From the NCBI GenBank assembly GCA_030220185.1, contig JASPKZ010007797.1:1842001-1906000 (forward strand): a stretch of DNA of 64,000 nt. Direction: 5' to 3'. Position numbers and translations under genes: made by a program. The stretch's first letter is position 1. Each line of letters starts with the position of its first letter. Under the pieces are notes generated by a model. It saw only the letters and a program-made list of their open reading frames with translations. It ran no database searches and was not told where the DNA came from. Of this stretch, positions 40,670-51,804 are shown piece by piece. The DNA comes from Diploptera punctata (Eukaryota > Arthropoda > Insecta > Blattodea > Blaberidae).

Positions 40670-42393
40670 CCATCCATAGTAATTCTGCCCAAAGGCAGGT
40701 CCTTCACTGCAATCATAGCATTTTCATGCTATTTTAGTAGTAGTAGTAGGACTTTATTAGACAAAAAGTAAGATATTTACAATATTATTTACAAATATGG
40801 GTCGCACGGGCAGTAAGCCGTACGTGCTGTTGACAGTCCGTTACAATAAAGTAATAATTGGTACTAGTGTAAAGAAAAATAAACAACAAAAACAGCAATA
40901 ACATTACAATTACATAAAGAAAACACAATAATAATATTACAATTAAATAATAACACAATAGCATTATACACTAAAAACATTAACATTACAATTACATAAA
41001 GAAAACACAATAATATTACAATTAAGTAATAACACAATAGCATTATACACTAAAAAAACATTAACATTACAATTACATAAAGAAAACACATTAATATTAC
41101 AATTAAATAATAACACAATAGCATTATACACTAATTAATTTATATATAATTGTTAATAATTATTGGTATTGCATTTTGATAACATATATTTATTCATGAA
41201 TGAGTGTTGTCCTTATTTTTCGCGTTTTGTCCAGAAATTTACCGAGGTTTATCCAATTTTCTGGATGTACCAATAACTCGTAGCATGCCAATCTTTTCCG
41301 ATTTGAATTTAGAAATCTTTCCGGTAATAACTGACGTCTCCAATATCTAAATCATTACATTTTCCTAATATATGTATCTCATCTTCAAAGTTCCCGCACA
41401 TGGACATATTCGCATATCGTGATCGTCGCTAATTTTTAGAAATTTCCATGCCCCTAGCCTAAACCAAGCAAGCCTTGATCTCTCCTTAAATCCTAGGTTG
41501 AGTATATACGATTCTTTTCCCCAGACGTGTTTTAGGTCTCTTTGTAAACACAGTGAGCGTTTTCCTGTACATTCGGCGAAAGTATCTTGTTGGTTTATAT
41601 CTAAGTACCTCCTCCTTATTTTTCTCCACACGTTCTTGCGATTTTCAGTCCCTTTTTCCCATATCCAGCCCATCCCAATCTTTTGGAGTTCTCTCCTAAC
41701 CTCGTCTGCCCAAAATTTAACATCCATGTTTTTAATTTGGTGGTCGTAACAAATTGCTCTAACATTGTTTGTTCACCTTGGATTACTCGCAACCAGTATT
41801 TGAGTACACGAATTTTACAGTTAATATCGTCCTGGAATGACCCGAATTCATATAAAATTCCACAGTTAGAAACGGCCTTACTTAGTCCTGTAATATACTT
41901 TAGAAAATGCGTATATACCTTATTTAGTATTTCCGTTCTTTGGAAGCCCCAAATCTCACTACCATAGTGCATTACTGGCCTGACCATCGCTCCATACATT
42001 TTTTCTAATGTGCTGACTGGAATATCAGGCACTCGACCCAGAATACCGAGTACACTGTTAAGTTGTCCCCTCCCTTTAAATAATGCTATATCAATATGTT
42101 TTTTTCCACTTTCCGTTCATTTTCTATACTTGCAGCTTTACTAGGGAATTGTGTAGGTGTGGTAGCTTCCCGTAGCTTTCCACACCGATGAAGGATGATG
42201 GTAATGATGAAGATGATGATGGCCATATGATTTCGTGGACCGTTTGGGCCTTAAAGTTTTCTTGACATTTGTCGCACAGGTAAGGAAAAACCCCGGTAAA
42301 ATCCTCACCCAGAAAAACTGCCCCGACCGGGGATCGAACCTGGGCCCGCTGCGTGACAAAGCAGCACGCTACCTCGAGACCACAGCGGTGGAC
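40670..42393 (-). mobile_element. SINE-A split by a LINE insertion
   Basis: The 3' module lies at 40670-40732 (CCATCCATAGTAATTCTGCC ... TTTTCATGCTAT) and the remainder at 42124-42393 (TTGCAGCTTTACTAGGGAAT ... CGAGACCACAGCGGTG). Flanking duplication CTGTGCACATT (40659-40669) and CTGTGCATTT (42394). The hairpin loop here is mutated (CTGCCCAAAGGCAG). Confidence 0.92.
40733..42123 (-). pseudogene. LINE-CTA, 5'-truncated copy 1, RT C-terminal region
   Basis: Minus strand; 3' end marked by the (TAG)n run (40733-40747 as read on plus) and an imperfectly repetitive 3' UTR (40760-41150, ACAATTACATAAAGAAAACA units). Coding: VSTLEKMYGAMVRPVMHYGS, WGFQRTEILNKVYTHFLKYI and, in the next frame, RRELQKIGMGWIWEKGTENR, about 95% like copy 2 at 61368-63940. 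Frameshifts near 41620-41760, and one base lost in the Cys motif near 41400 (reads CPCAG, against CSMCG in copy 2). Confidence 0.9.
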
Positions 42394-42638
42394 CTGTGCA
42401 TTTGTGTATGTGTTATAGTTAGGCAGCATAATCCATTTAAGCTCCAAAAAAAACTATTTTTTAGCGCACTTTTTTTAGCTTTGGCCTAATAGTACATATG
42501 GTAATAGGCTTATGTTATATACGTTCATTGTCCCAAAAAAATCTAAATAATGGTAAAAACCGCATTCAAATCGGTGAAGTTTTTTTGAGTCCATAAAGGA
42601 CAAACAGACTCGCAGACGTTCCTTTCTATATATATATG

Positions 42639-43512
42639 CAGGGTCATCTAAAAAAGTTGCAGCAATTTCAAACAATCATAGCTCAGGAACTATTTGAGAT
42701 ATTAAAACGAGTATTTTTTTTTGTTAAATTCACCAACTCAAAAAGCTTCTTTTCTTACCTTAGAATGTTTCTATGTGCGCTCCGTTGGTTCCTCTGCAAA
42801 CATCCAGCCAATAGTCGATTACGGCCCAACTGCGCTGGATCATTGCAGGCGTGATTGTTGCAACATCATCGGTAACCTTTCGTCTAAAATGTTGCAGATC
42901 TCTGATCGGTTCACTGTACGCAATGTTTTTTTTACGATCATGTCATTGGCCATTTCTTTTTTATTGAGCACACTTCACAGGAGATGTTTACTTAGACGTG
43001 CTAGAACAGTACGTTTTCCCGCAAGTAGACCAAATTGAAGAAGAGACGATAATGTAACATTATTCTTTCAACAAGATAGCGCCCCCCCCCACACTTTTCC
43101 CAACAGGTTGAGACGCTCTGCATGCAAGATTCCCTGATCGGTGGATTGGTAGATCCGGTCCTATTCAAGACCTCGTAGTCGCCCCGACTAGACACCCCAA
43201 GACTTTTTTATGGGGATACGTAAAAAACATTGTGTACAGTGAACCGATCAGTGATCTGCGACATTTAAGGCAAAGGATCATCGATGCTGTTGCAACAATC
43301 ACGCCTGCGATGATCCAGTGCTGTTGGGTCGAAATCGACTATCGGCTGGATGTTTGCAGAGCAACCAACGGAGCGCACATAGAAACATTCTAAGGTAAGA
43401 AAAAACACATTTTGAGTTGGTGAATTTAACAACAAAAATACTCGTTTTAATATCTTGAATAGTTCCTGAGCTATGATTCTTTAAATTGCTGAAACCTTTC
43501 TCGATGACCCTG
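42639..43512 (+). mobile_element. Fold-back mariner with ~295-bp inverted arms from the transposase 3' end
   Basis: Ends CAGGGTCATCTAAAAAAGTT (42639) and AACCTTTCTCGATGACCCTG (with small differences, ending 43512), TA on the right (43513-43514) and TG on the left. Inverted arms about 42639-42935 and 43218-43512, each containing the 3' part of the transposase gene; the unique centre carries the middle of the gene on the plus strand. Confidence 0.88.
42960..43394 (+). pseudogene. Mariner transposase, C-terminal half only
   Basis: Plus-strand frames include FPQVDQ-like coding, then TLFFQQDSAPPHFSQQV (second catalytic Asp block, near 43055-43115), a damaged SPDLTP.DFFLWGYVKN block near 43165-43225, and the C-terminus LRQRIIDAVATITPAMIQCC followed by DYRLDVCRATNGAHIETF with stop at about 43392. 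N-terminal DNA-binding domains and the first catalytic Asp are missing. A run of ten C (43081-43090) shifts the frame. Confidence 0.82.
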
Positions 43513-43689
43513 TACCTAGATTTCTATGTAAGTACATTTTCTTGTTTAGTAGTTTCCCGGGCTAAATGACTGTGGTAGAGTTCTGTTGGAACTCGCCGTT
43601 TCGTCTACTACTATGGTAGACATCCTCAGGAGATTCTCCGTGTTCTTTGTGAATTCCTTAGCTGTCGACTGCACTCTGGCTGGACGTTG
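43513..43689. other. Short unassigned segment
   Basis: The 107-codon minus ORF (43546-43869) spans this and the following LINE fragment and has no recognised domain. Confidence 0.4.
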
Positions 43690-43945
43690 TAAACGGTCTC
43701 CCTTTTTAATACATATGGCACAAATGGGAATGAAAGAAGGACATAGAAACGTATTGTAGGAAAAACAGAATAAGCGACAAGTGGGCAGACCAACCAAGAG
43801 ACGGTAGAATATTAACCATGATTTGAGGGAGTAGATTATACAGGAGATGATTGGAAAACAGTAGCTCACGACAGGGATATATGGAGGGCTTATGTCCGTG
43901 CGGACATGAACCTACGGGTTCGATAGAGCCAGTGAGTTAGTTTTA
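43690..43945 (+). pseudogene. LINE-GTTA 3' fragment with GTTAG tail
   Basis: Plus-strand end of the RT ORF: DYTGDDWKTVAHDRDIWRAY, followed by VRADMNLRVR and stop, then GGTTCGATAGAGCCAGTGAG and GTTAGTTTTAGTT tail. Upstream coding is degenerate. Confidence 0.8.
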
Positions 43946-43965
43946 GTTATTTAATATAATTGAAT

Positions 43966-44631
43966 AGTTTCCCCGAAAAGAGATCTAACCCACAAAAATT
44001 CGAAAGTTGAGTTTTCAATGGATTAGTGATCTATGCGGATAGTATCACATGGTGCATGTAAAATTATCCATACTCTCTTCCAGACATGTTTTATTTATTT
44101 TTAGAAGTTGCTTTCAAGCGAATAGTGACCTATCTGTAACAAAATGTCGGAAGCAGTTAGTCAAGTCATGAGTAACAGTGCAGAAAAACAATTATTGCAC
44201 ATGCGCAAATTCATTCCACCGCAGTTCCGTGAATTCTATTCATAATCTTAGAGAAATTGAGTGAAAATAAGGACACAAAGAATGTAACGAAATAACATTA
44301 AATGGAAAATAAATACTGAAAACTGATTAAGTTAGAAATGTTTCTAACTGAATCGGTGTATTTTCTATTTCTTATTATAGCATTTTTAGTTAAATATGGG
44401 TTAGATCATTTTTCCACTCCATAGAGATAGATCACTTTTGTACTCAATTATGTATTAAATTGTTAATATTTAGTTATTAACAGTTATTGTGCATTCAAAT
44501 TGGCTGTATATGATTCCAATAGGATGAGAGCTTAAAATGTATATGATATAATAAAGGCAATAGCCTCATTAGTTTTTTCGTTTTCCCAACAATTTGTAGT
44601 TTGTGGGTTAGATCTCTTTTCGTGGCAACTA
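43966..44631. mobile_element. TIR element of unknown superfamily, 7-bp target duplication
   Basis: Inverted ends AGTTTCCCCGAAAAGAGATC and GATCTCTTTTCGTGGCAACT; the match extends through CTAACCCACAAA. Flanked by ATTGAAT at 43959-43965 and 44632-44638. A second internal GGGTTAGATCATTTTTCC motif near 44400 resembles the end sequence. No ORF over 60 codons. Confidence 0.8.
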
Positions 44632-44638
44632 TTGAATT

Positions 44639-45061
44639 CTCGGTCACCATTCAGGTATTTAACTTTTAACAATAATTGAAGAACATTGCAAAATATAAGG
44701 CGGGCTACTAATACTTGTCAAAAGGGAGCCCCGGCGTTGCCGTTAAGAAGTGAAAATATTATTGTTAATAACGAGAATGAATAGTGAATGCATGAGGTAA
44801 TGTAAGTGCTGTTCATTACATCAGAGTTGACAGGAATCTGGATGTTAATTACGTCACTCTGACTCAGTGAGAACACCTGGTGTTTGTGTTCTCGCACAAA
44901 ACACTATTCTACTTGCTTCTTTGTCATTTTCCAATCCACTAAGTAGATCAATTTATTTCATATCTCATTACTAGAGGGCAGTTTTCTATCACATGTCATA
45001 TAAAGAGTACAGGGAAAGAACCGGGCAAGTCACTTTTCCATTAAAACCTAGAAAACGTATT
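44639..45061. other. Unassigned, no gene
   Basis: No repeat or ORF recognised. Confidence 0.4.
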
Positions 45062-45425
45062 TTTTGCACGATAGTGCGTTCTGTCGTACTTGCAAGAATG
45101 GCGCCCATGATTGAAAGTTCAATTTCCTGAATTTGGGGGAAGCCAACCTATAATTAACTAAATAACTATACTATAATATTACAAATTACCTACCTAGGGC
45201 GGGAAGTAAAACCGCTGCCCTCTATGTATACTACGTACAATGTATGTACAAAAATATATCCAAAAGGTAGTGTTAATATACATTATACGAAACATCACTG
45301 CATTTTAAATGAACTGAACTTTATTTGAAACAATATAAAACAATAAGTACGTTCTTGCCGCCATTTTATTCTGATTGGTGTCACGGCCTGCTGTAGTCTC
45401 AAGTAAATTATTTTTCATTTTTATA
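45062..45425 (+). mobile_element. Family P, copy 2, 3'-truncated
   Basis: TTGCACGATAGTGCGTTCTG to TTGGTGTCACGGCCTGCTGT, colinear with copy 1, then lost after AAGTAAATTATTTT. Confidence 0.85.
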
Positions 45426-45495
45426 TTTTGTATATTTCATTTGTCAAATATATTTTTTATTCAATGCCCCAGGTTTTCGACATTTCTGATGTTAA

Positions 45496-45727
45496 ACTCC
45501 TGGTATTGGCTTAATAGTAACCCACCAGTAGGCGGAGTTACGTTACCCCGATGATATGATAACTGATAATGAAGCGCCAGGAGAGTTCTTAACCTAAATT
45601 CCAGACCACGGGCAACCACAGAAATAATTCCCTTTAAGGAAAAAATCCTATGTTTTGACCGGGATTCGAACCTAGGACCTCATGAACAGTAGTCAGAAAC
45701 GCTGACCACTAGCCCACGAGGCTGGTC
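45496..45727 (-). mobile_element. SINE-B
   Basis: Minus-strand copy: CGGAGTTACGTTACCCCGAT, GAATAATTCCCTTTAAGGAA-like body, box B complement GGGATTCGAACCT, and CTGACCACTAGCCCACGAGG head. Confidence 0.88.
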
Positions 45728-45849
45728 TCATTTGTTAAATCTAGATTAAATAAAATTATTTTGTAAATAATAATAATTATATTTTAGACCTACTATGTAA
45801 TACTTATTTTTATTGTAATCAGATGTAAGAATCATTTTTGTTTTTTTTA

Positions 45850-45877
45850 ACCTAGTTGAGTAGTAAACAAGACAAGA

Positions 45878-45969
<92 letters not shown>
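45850..45969 (+). mobile_element. LINE-TAA 3' end with (ATT)n tail
   Basis: CCTAGTTGAGTAGTAAACAA then (ATT)n for about 90 bp (45880-45969). Only ~30 bp of unique LINE sequence. The poly-Ile minus ORF across the repeat is an artefact. Confidence 0.7.
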
Positions 45970-45970
<1 letters not shown>

Positions 45971-46023
45971 ACTCCTAACAAAGGAGAGACTATGGCTCAA
46001 CAATGAGCTACGTCATTATAGAT

Positions 46024-46752
46024 CAACGGTCGGCAACTGGCGGAATGCGGTCCAAGTCCGGACCACGGAAGATAATAAAATTGATCGCCAAAAATCACCT
46101 CAAACTCAACTCATAGAAATATATAAAATGAATGAACCAAAACATAAAGAACATTTCCGATAAGATTAATATAAATAATATAATATTTATTTATATAATG
46201 TAATATTTATTTAAGTAATTATACTCTTTCAACATTTCAAAACATGAGGACAAATGTCTTGCTCATTGTAGTAGCTAATCTGTGCAGCGCTGGAGAGCGG
46301 GGGCGAAAGGAAGAAACTAACCTGCCGGCACAGCATGCCATGTTATGTCGATACACATAAAAACTCTGTACTATCCCCCCCCCCCAACGTAACATAAGAA
46401 TTTTATTTTAATGAAATAAGAAATTTTATAAATTGCTCTCTGACTTCGACAACATCTGAAGCCTCTTTTAATCGGAGCAGCCATATTCATTTAAACACAA
46501 TATTTGTGTTCGTAACTCGAAGGAAAGCTTAACGCCACTTTATGAAATGTATTTTTCGGGCGGATGTTCTCGGCGCCGGCGACATCTGACGTGGAAGCGC
46601 CTCCTTTGCGGTTATGATTTTGTTTGGTATGTGCCAACATACACTTTGTAACGTAAGCGGCTCCTTTGCGGTGCGTCGGCACAAATATCGCTCAAAATTA
46701 ACGGCCGCCCACCTTGAAGACACTCTTCACATAAGCTGCTCCCCGCGCGAAC

Positions 46753-46790
<38 letters not shown>

Positions 46791-47287
46791 CTTTATTTTA
46801 GCTGGCAGAGTTAAGGTCATAAGGCCATCTCTTCCACTCAACCAGCGAATAGTAGAATCATACAAAAATTACATACATATTACAATTTTAAGATATTAAA
46901 ATACAGACTAAACAAAATACAATGATGATGTGATCTATTACTAGCTAATACTACCAAAAACATAGATAATAATAAAATTAAAATTATATAAAATAAAGTA
47001 AGTAGCTTCCTAGATGGTTATTAATGGAATGATCTATATAGTTGTTATACAGTTAATGTTTTCATTGTGTCGAACTTAAGATATCAGTTAATTTGGATTT
47101 AAATAATGATAGCGATTGATATATCTGGCTCAAGACCGCAAATGTAATTTCTCCCATTGATTGTTAATAGAAATATGCTTATATATTCTATTTCATATAA
47201 TTTTGTGAGTGAAAATAAAAATTTAGGAACTCGATAATTTTTTTCAAACGCATCCGGACCCCACCTAAAATTACTTGCCGATCCCTA
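46024..47287. mobile_element. hAT-like element with 8-bp target duplication
   Basis: Ends CAACGGTCGGCAACT (46024) and TTACTTGCCGATCCCTA (ending 47287), both flanked by TTATAGAT (46016-46023 and 47288-47295), a perfect 8-bp duplication as made by hAT transposases. Subterminal TCCGGACC occurs at both sides (46055, 47253). No transposase ORF. A LINE-TAA copy is nested inside. Confidence 0.85.
46757..47000 (-). mobile_element. LINE-TAA 3' end, nested in the hAT-like element
   Basis: (TAATAA)n tail 46757-46790 then GCTTTATTTTAGCTGGCAGA, GTTAAGGTCATAAGGCC and CACTCAACCAGCGAATAG, minus orientation. The 5' limit is unclear. Confidence 0.7.
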
Positions 47288-47299
47288 TTATAGATATAC

Positions 47300-48190
47300 A
47301 GATGGTGGCATAGAATCACATTGAGTTGGAATTAATTGCGAATTACAAAAAAATAAATGCTGAAGGTATCATATATGAGTCTCATAAAACTTACAGGAAT
47401 CGAAGCAATTTGGATTGAAAATAAATACAAATAAAACAGAATACCTAAAATGTAGCAACTTCAATAGAAATACAGATGATCTGCAAACAGATAATAGTCA
47501 AATTAAATCAGTGTCAGCATTTAAGTATATGGGTAAAATACTGAATGGACACAACTCATTGGAAGAAGTTAAACAAAGAATTGTAAATGGAAATGAGGCG
47601 TATTACGCACATTTAACATTATTTAAAAGTAAACTAATATCTAAATCTGCCAAACTAAGATTATACAAGACACTAATAAGATCAATAGAACTTATGCAAG
47701 TGAAAGTTGGACTCTCAAAGAAACAACCAAACAAAAATTGTGTAACTTATGCAAGTGAAACTTGAACTCTCAAAGAAACAATCAAATACAAATTGCTAAT
47801 TTTTTGAAGAAAGATAGAGCCTACTTAGAAAAAAATATGATCCAAATAAAGGACCAGGCCAAACTTGGAAAATGAAAACAAATAGTGAGTTAAATAATAT
47901 AATTAAAAATCAAAATATAATAAATCATATCAGATCTCTTAGAATTGGATGGTTTGGTCATCTGATAAGAATGGATCAACAGAGATTCGTTAAAAAACTA
48001 TATAAATGGAACCCTCCCGGAACTAGAGCTGTTGGTGACATAAGATGAGATGGCAGGATGATGTTTGGGAGGATTTGAAGAAGATGAGGGTGACAAACCT
48101 GAAATTGGCAGAAGTTAGAAAAGTCTGGAGGAAGATTATTGAGAAGGCCAAAACATTCTATTTTGAAGTTGTAGTGCCTTAAGAAGAAGA
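47300..48190 (+). pseudogene. LINE RT fragment
   Basis: Plus-strand ORF 47415-47765 carries KINTNKTEYLKCSNFNRNTD, SAFKYMGKILNGHNSLEEVK and SKLISKSAKLRLYKTLIRSI: the RT palm/thumb region (KT.Y......, F.Y.G..., K..LYKT.I...). Later frames give RIGWFGHLIRMDQQRFVKKL and a W.....L.DR-like end near 48060-48140. The tail is (GAA)n(GAT)n at 48180-48200. The ORF is broken at a 52-bp tandem duplication (47694-47797). Confidence 0.82.
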
Positions 48191-48200
48191 AGATGATGAT

Positions 48201-49271
48201 GATATCGTGTATGATACCTAAGGATGCAGAAGATTGGACGATATGATCGTGTGTTTAAATTCAGGTTGAGGAATAGCTACTGGTAACTACAAAAGACAGA
48301 ACTGTAAATACAAGAATAATAATGTGGGAAAAAGCGAGTGGAGTGTTTACAGGCTACCAGCTGCATTATAAACAACAAAACAAATTAAATGATGTGGAAT
48401 CGATATGTGTGGTATATAGATATACCAAGTGACTATATATGGCTACGTTTTACGCTGCTTGTGTAGACAGCTGCGCGTTCAACATTACAAAAAGAAGAAA
48501 AAGTATCTCGGGAACCGAACCCAGGTGATTCCTAATACGAAGCAGACGGCGAGTCTCGGCTGTCCGCATTAGGAAGGTATTGCAATCACGTACAATACGT
48601 CTCCATAACGTACTTTTCACAATGCAGTCCGGGTTCAACACCTTGTCCAATGTACTTTTTTATCGTCTTACATTGTGGTAGCTTGTTCTCAAAGTCGTGT
48701 TACTTTTACTCAATATAGCTAATCATCAGAAATAATAAAGAAAATTCTAAACGTCAGGGTTACCGGACGTTTTCTTTTACCCAAACATGTTCCTCTTTTT
48801 AGCCTATTACGAAGGAATGAAGGCTGTTCTCATAAAAATATTTTTTTTCTATGTTTACAAATTTTCATAACTAATGCCACGAGTAATTTCCAATTTATCT
48901 AGAGGATTTGGAAATCAATAGTGGCATTTGTAAGAACTGTTTAAATATAGTTATTTTAAAACATTTATATACTTAATGTAAACGGCGATGTTTGAAAACA
49001 AATGAGAAATATTTGGTTATGTTTCATTTGTTCATCACTGAAACTTGATCATACCATTTATTGCCAAATAGGATCGCAATATTGTAAGAATGCATCCTAG
49101 TGGAGAAAAATGAACACATCAAACTGTATACTATAACTAACATTATAAGTTATTAATTATTTTTTAGGAAACAACTCCCGTAAAATCATTATTTAAAAAC
49201 ACAATTATTGAACACGATTATCAAATGTGTAGGCTGAAGGAATCTTTAAATTATTTGCTATATTCAACGTT
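48201..49271. other. Unassigned; tRNA-like fragment and a dispersed repeat
   Basis: 48490-48580 (minus) has box B-like GGGTTCGGTTCCC and may be a worn tRNA-derived SINE. 48778-48840 (CCAAACATGTTCCTCTTTTT) recurs at 50946-51000. No gene. Confidence 0.4.
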
Positions 49272-49972
49272 CTGTATTTTACGGACCATAAGACGCTACG
49301 GACTATAAGACGCACTTTAATTTTTAACCATATTTTTTAAAATATAACATTTTTACCATTTTTTATTAGATTGCAAAGCCAGACTAAAAAAAAAATCTTA
49401 GTTGTTAAAACCGTTCTGGTTTGAAAATCGTCATCTGAACTTTCTTCTCCTTCCTCTTCGTCGTCATTGTTCTCTTCATATATAAGATGGTCTTCACTGC
49501 CATCGAGAGCGTTACTTACGCCGCACTTCTTGAACGATTTAACAATAATGTCTTCTCTCACTCTTGACCACGACTCTTTTATCCACTGACACTTGTTTGA
49601 TAGTATGTCGTTTTAAAGCTCCCTTCGGTGTGAATTCATGTTGGGTGTCATCCATCATCCATTTGTTCAAGTTCACTGGCATCGTAGACTGCAATGACAC
49701 ATCGTAGGCTAGACAGTGTTCTGGGTTTGTGATGGCGGGACGGGAGGGAAACAGTGTTCCAGCTTGTGAATCCCCGCAATTCATATTCGTCGCATTGGTG
49801 CACTGTTGATACCAGTTGAATCCAATGTTACCAGATAGAGATAACTCTCACGGCATCGAATATAATGCAATTTTTAAGCCTGGCGGGAATTTTAAATCAA
49901 ACCCTGCGTATTTTATATTCATTTCGAGTATAAGACGCACCTGAATTCTGGAGAAAATTCCGTAAAATACGG
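49272..49972 (-). mobile_element. pogo/Tigger-like element with transposase C-terminus
   Basis: Ends CTGTATTTTACGGACCATAA (49272) and AAAATTCCGTAAAATACGG (ending about 49972); internal TATAAGACGCAC motifs flank both ends. Minus-strand coding covers 49380-49790. Confidence 0.82.
49380..49790 (-). pseudogene. pogo/Tigger-like transposase, C-terminal end
   Basis: Two overlapping minus-strand frames: the first contains NKWMMDDTQHEFTPKGALKR (region after the DDE catalytic core), the second REDIIVKSFKKCGVSNALDG then SEDHLIYEENNDDEEEGEE, the signature C-terminus of Tigger/jerky-like transposases (I..SF.KCGISNALDGSED). The frameshift sits near 49550. DNA-binding and catalytic domains are absent, so the element is non-autonomous. 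Confidence 0.85.
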
Positions 49973-50399
49973 TATTTGTTAGAGAGTCAGTCACTGCAAA
50001 ATAATGTTCTTACCTGTTCAGAATGTTAAAAAGGAGCTTTTTTATTTTCATAATCAAAATTCGATAATTATCGAGGTGAAATACGACTGTGAGTGGTAAA
50101 ATAAAATTCATTGGAACGTGATAGGTCATTGACTCCCATTCCCATTTGGCATGAGTTAAATAGTAACCGAAATTTATCTAGTCTACCTATCTACAATGAC
50201 GTAATAGCCTCTCCTATGTTAAGAGTTACTGGATCAAGTCAATTTAGTTACTCTTATTTCCCGACACATGTGATAAATGGTATGCTGTCAACATACATGA
50301 CTCAATGGGTGGATTTCTCAACCGAAGTCTAATACACGTCCCCGGTTTTCCGATTTAAAAAAAGTGTTTTCATGACAACCATCAAATAGAAAATCTAAT
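49973..50399. other. Unassigned, no gene
   Basis: The 73-codon ORF at 50111 has no recognised motif. Confidence 0.4.
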
Positions 50400-50690
50400 A
50401 ATAATAACAATTATAATAATAATAATATCTTTATTTTGCCTGGCAGAGTTAAGGCCCTAAGGCCTTGTCTACCACTCAACCAGGTTTTAAAAAAATACAA
50501 AAAATAGTCTTACATCTAAATTACAATATATATAAACGATTACATCTGTTCAACAATTACAATCTACGGCTGTTAATTACAAAAACAAATGTCTGAAACA
50601 TGTCTATGATTTCATAACAATTTCTGTGAATTGTCAGTCATTTTTATAGGTGTTATGGAAACAATAAAACATTGTAGAACCGGGGTTGTG
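50400..50690 (-). mobile_element. LINE-TAA 3' end
   Basis: (TAATAA)n tail, then ATATCTTTATTTTGCCTGGC, AGAGTTAAGGCCCTAAGGCC and CTACCACTCAACCAGG, minus orientation, followed by a non-coding 3' UTR. Confidence 0.78.
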
Positions 50691-51060
50691 GTTTAGGCTT
50701 CGGTTGGGAAAACAACCCCATGAGACGTCTAGTAGGTAACCAAGGTATTACCAGGATGATGAAGGTTGGTAAATTTTGCTTAGATGCCTCTTTATGCTCC
50801 TTTTACGAGCTTCAAAATCTTCAGACTCGGGACCCACGCTTTTAAGTCCCTCCCGGAGGATTTGCTTCTTGGATTTTTCCATCCTAACAAGTCCATCGAC
50901 CCCGACCGGATTTCAACCCGCGACCTAAACCAACGGGGTCGACATTTTATCCAAATATGTTCCTCTTTTTAGGAATGAAGTTGTTGAGGTTCTAATTAAA
51001 ATATTTTTGATAATTTTTACATGTCTTCATTGTTCCTAACTTTCTAGGTACAGAAAATGA
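50691..51060. other. tRNA-like fragment and dispersed repeat
   Basis: 50885-50945 (CCGACCGGATTTCAACCCGC, then ACCTAAACCAACGGGGTCG) may be a degenerate minus-strand tRNA-derived head. 50946-51060 matches 48778-48880. Confidence 0.4.
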
Positions 51061-51229
51061 TCATAATCATAACACACACACACACCCATATATATATAGA
51101 CAGTATTAAAATAAATGGTTTATATGCGGATACAAAAAGGAAGGCTGAGTTAAGGAACGAGCGGAGAATGCTGAGTTTGCGGTGAAAGACCTATTCTTGT
51201 GCAGAACACTATGTATGCATGTATGTGTG

Positions 51230-51267
<38 letters not shown>

Positions 51268-51270
51268 TAA
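51061..51270. repeat. Microsatellites (AC)n, (TA)n, (AG)n
   Basis: (AC)n at 51073-51085, (TA)n at 51230-51242, (AG)n at 51243-51268. Confidence 0.9.
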
Positions 51271-51271
51271 A

Positions 51272-51475
51272 ATTCATTTGCACTATCGAACCCATAGATG
51301 CATGGTCACACGAACATAAGATCTCAATCTATCCATATCCTGAGCTATTGTTTTCCACTCATCTCCCCCAAAATCTACCTCGGTCAAATCATAGTTAATG
51401 TTATTTTCTCTCCTTATCCGTGGCGTGCCTACTGGTCGTTTTCCTTCTTGTTTTCGTACAAGAAGTTTCTATAGG
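51272..51475 (-). pseudogene. LINE-GTTA 3' fragment
   Basis: GCACTATCGAACCCATAGAT, GTTAATGTTATTTTCTC and GCCTACTGGTCGTTTTCC match the family's 3' end, minus orientation, truncated at GTACAAGAAGTTTC. Confidence 0.78.
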
Positions 51476-51544
51476 GCGTATTGTAATTAGTACCACGTAC
51501 TATATGTATGCGTTTACTCGGTACCTGATGGAATGGTTATATAA

Positions 51545-51700
51545 TCTTAGAAGGATTACACATGGAACCTTTAGAAAACAAAATGCCCGATTATAAGTCA
51601 AAATGGATGCAACATGCTCATCGAATGGAAGATCACAGGATACCCAAACAAATGTTAAACTATCAACCTGCAGAAAGAAGACCAGGACGTCCAATGTAAC
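51545..51700 (+). pseudogene. LINE RT C-terminal fragment
   Basis: Plus strand reads NKMPDYKSKWMQHAHRMEDH then KQMLNYQPAERRPGRPM, the W..H..RM......K.L.Y.P..RR..GRP motif of LINE ORF ends, unrelated in position to the minus-strand ORF called over it. Confidence 0.65.
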
Positions 51701-51804
51701 AGCCCTACCACTGGAATACTTAGTGTCGAGCCAGTAACCCGTCCTAAGGAATCTCAACTTTACTTGCACATCTCAACATGCAGAAACCGAGAAGGAATTG
51801 AAAA

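Noticed and set aside
45746..46003. 85-codon minus ORF with a poly-Ile run
   Set aside because: Read-through of a (ATT)n LINE tail, without start context or homology.
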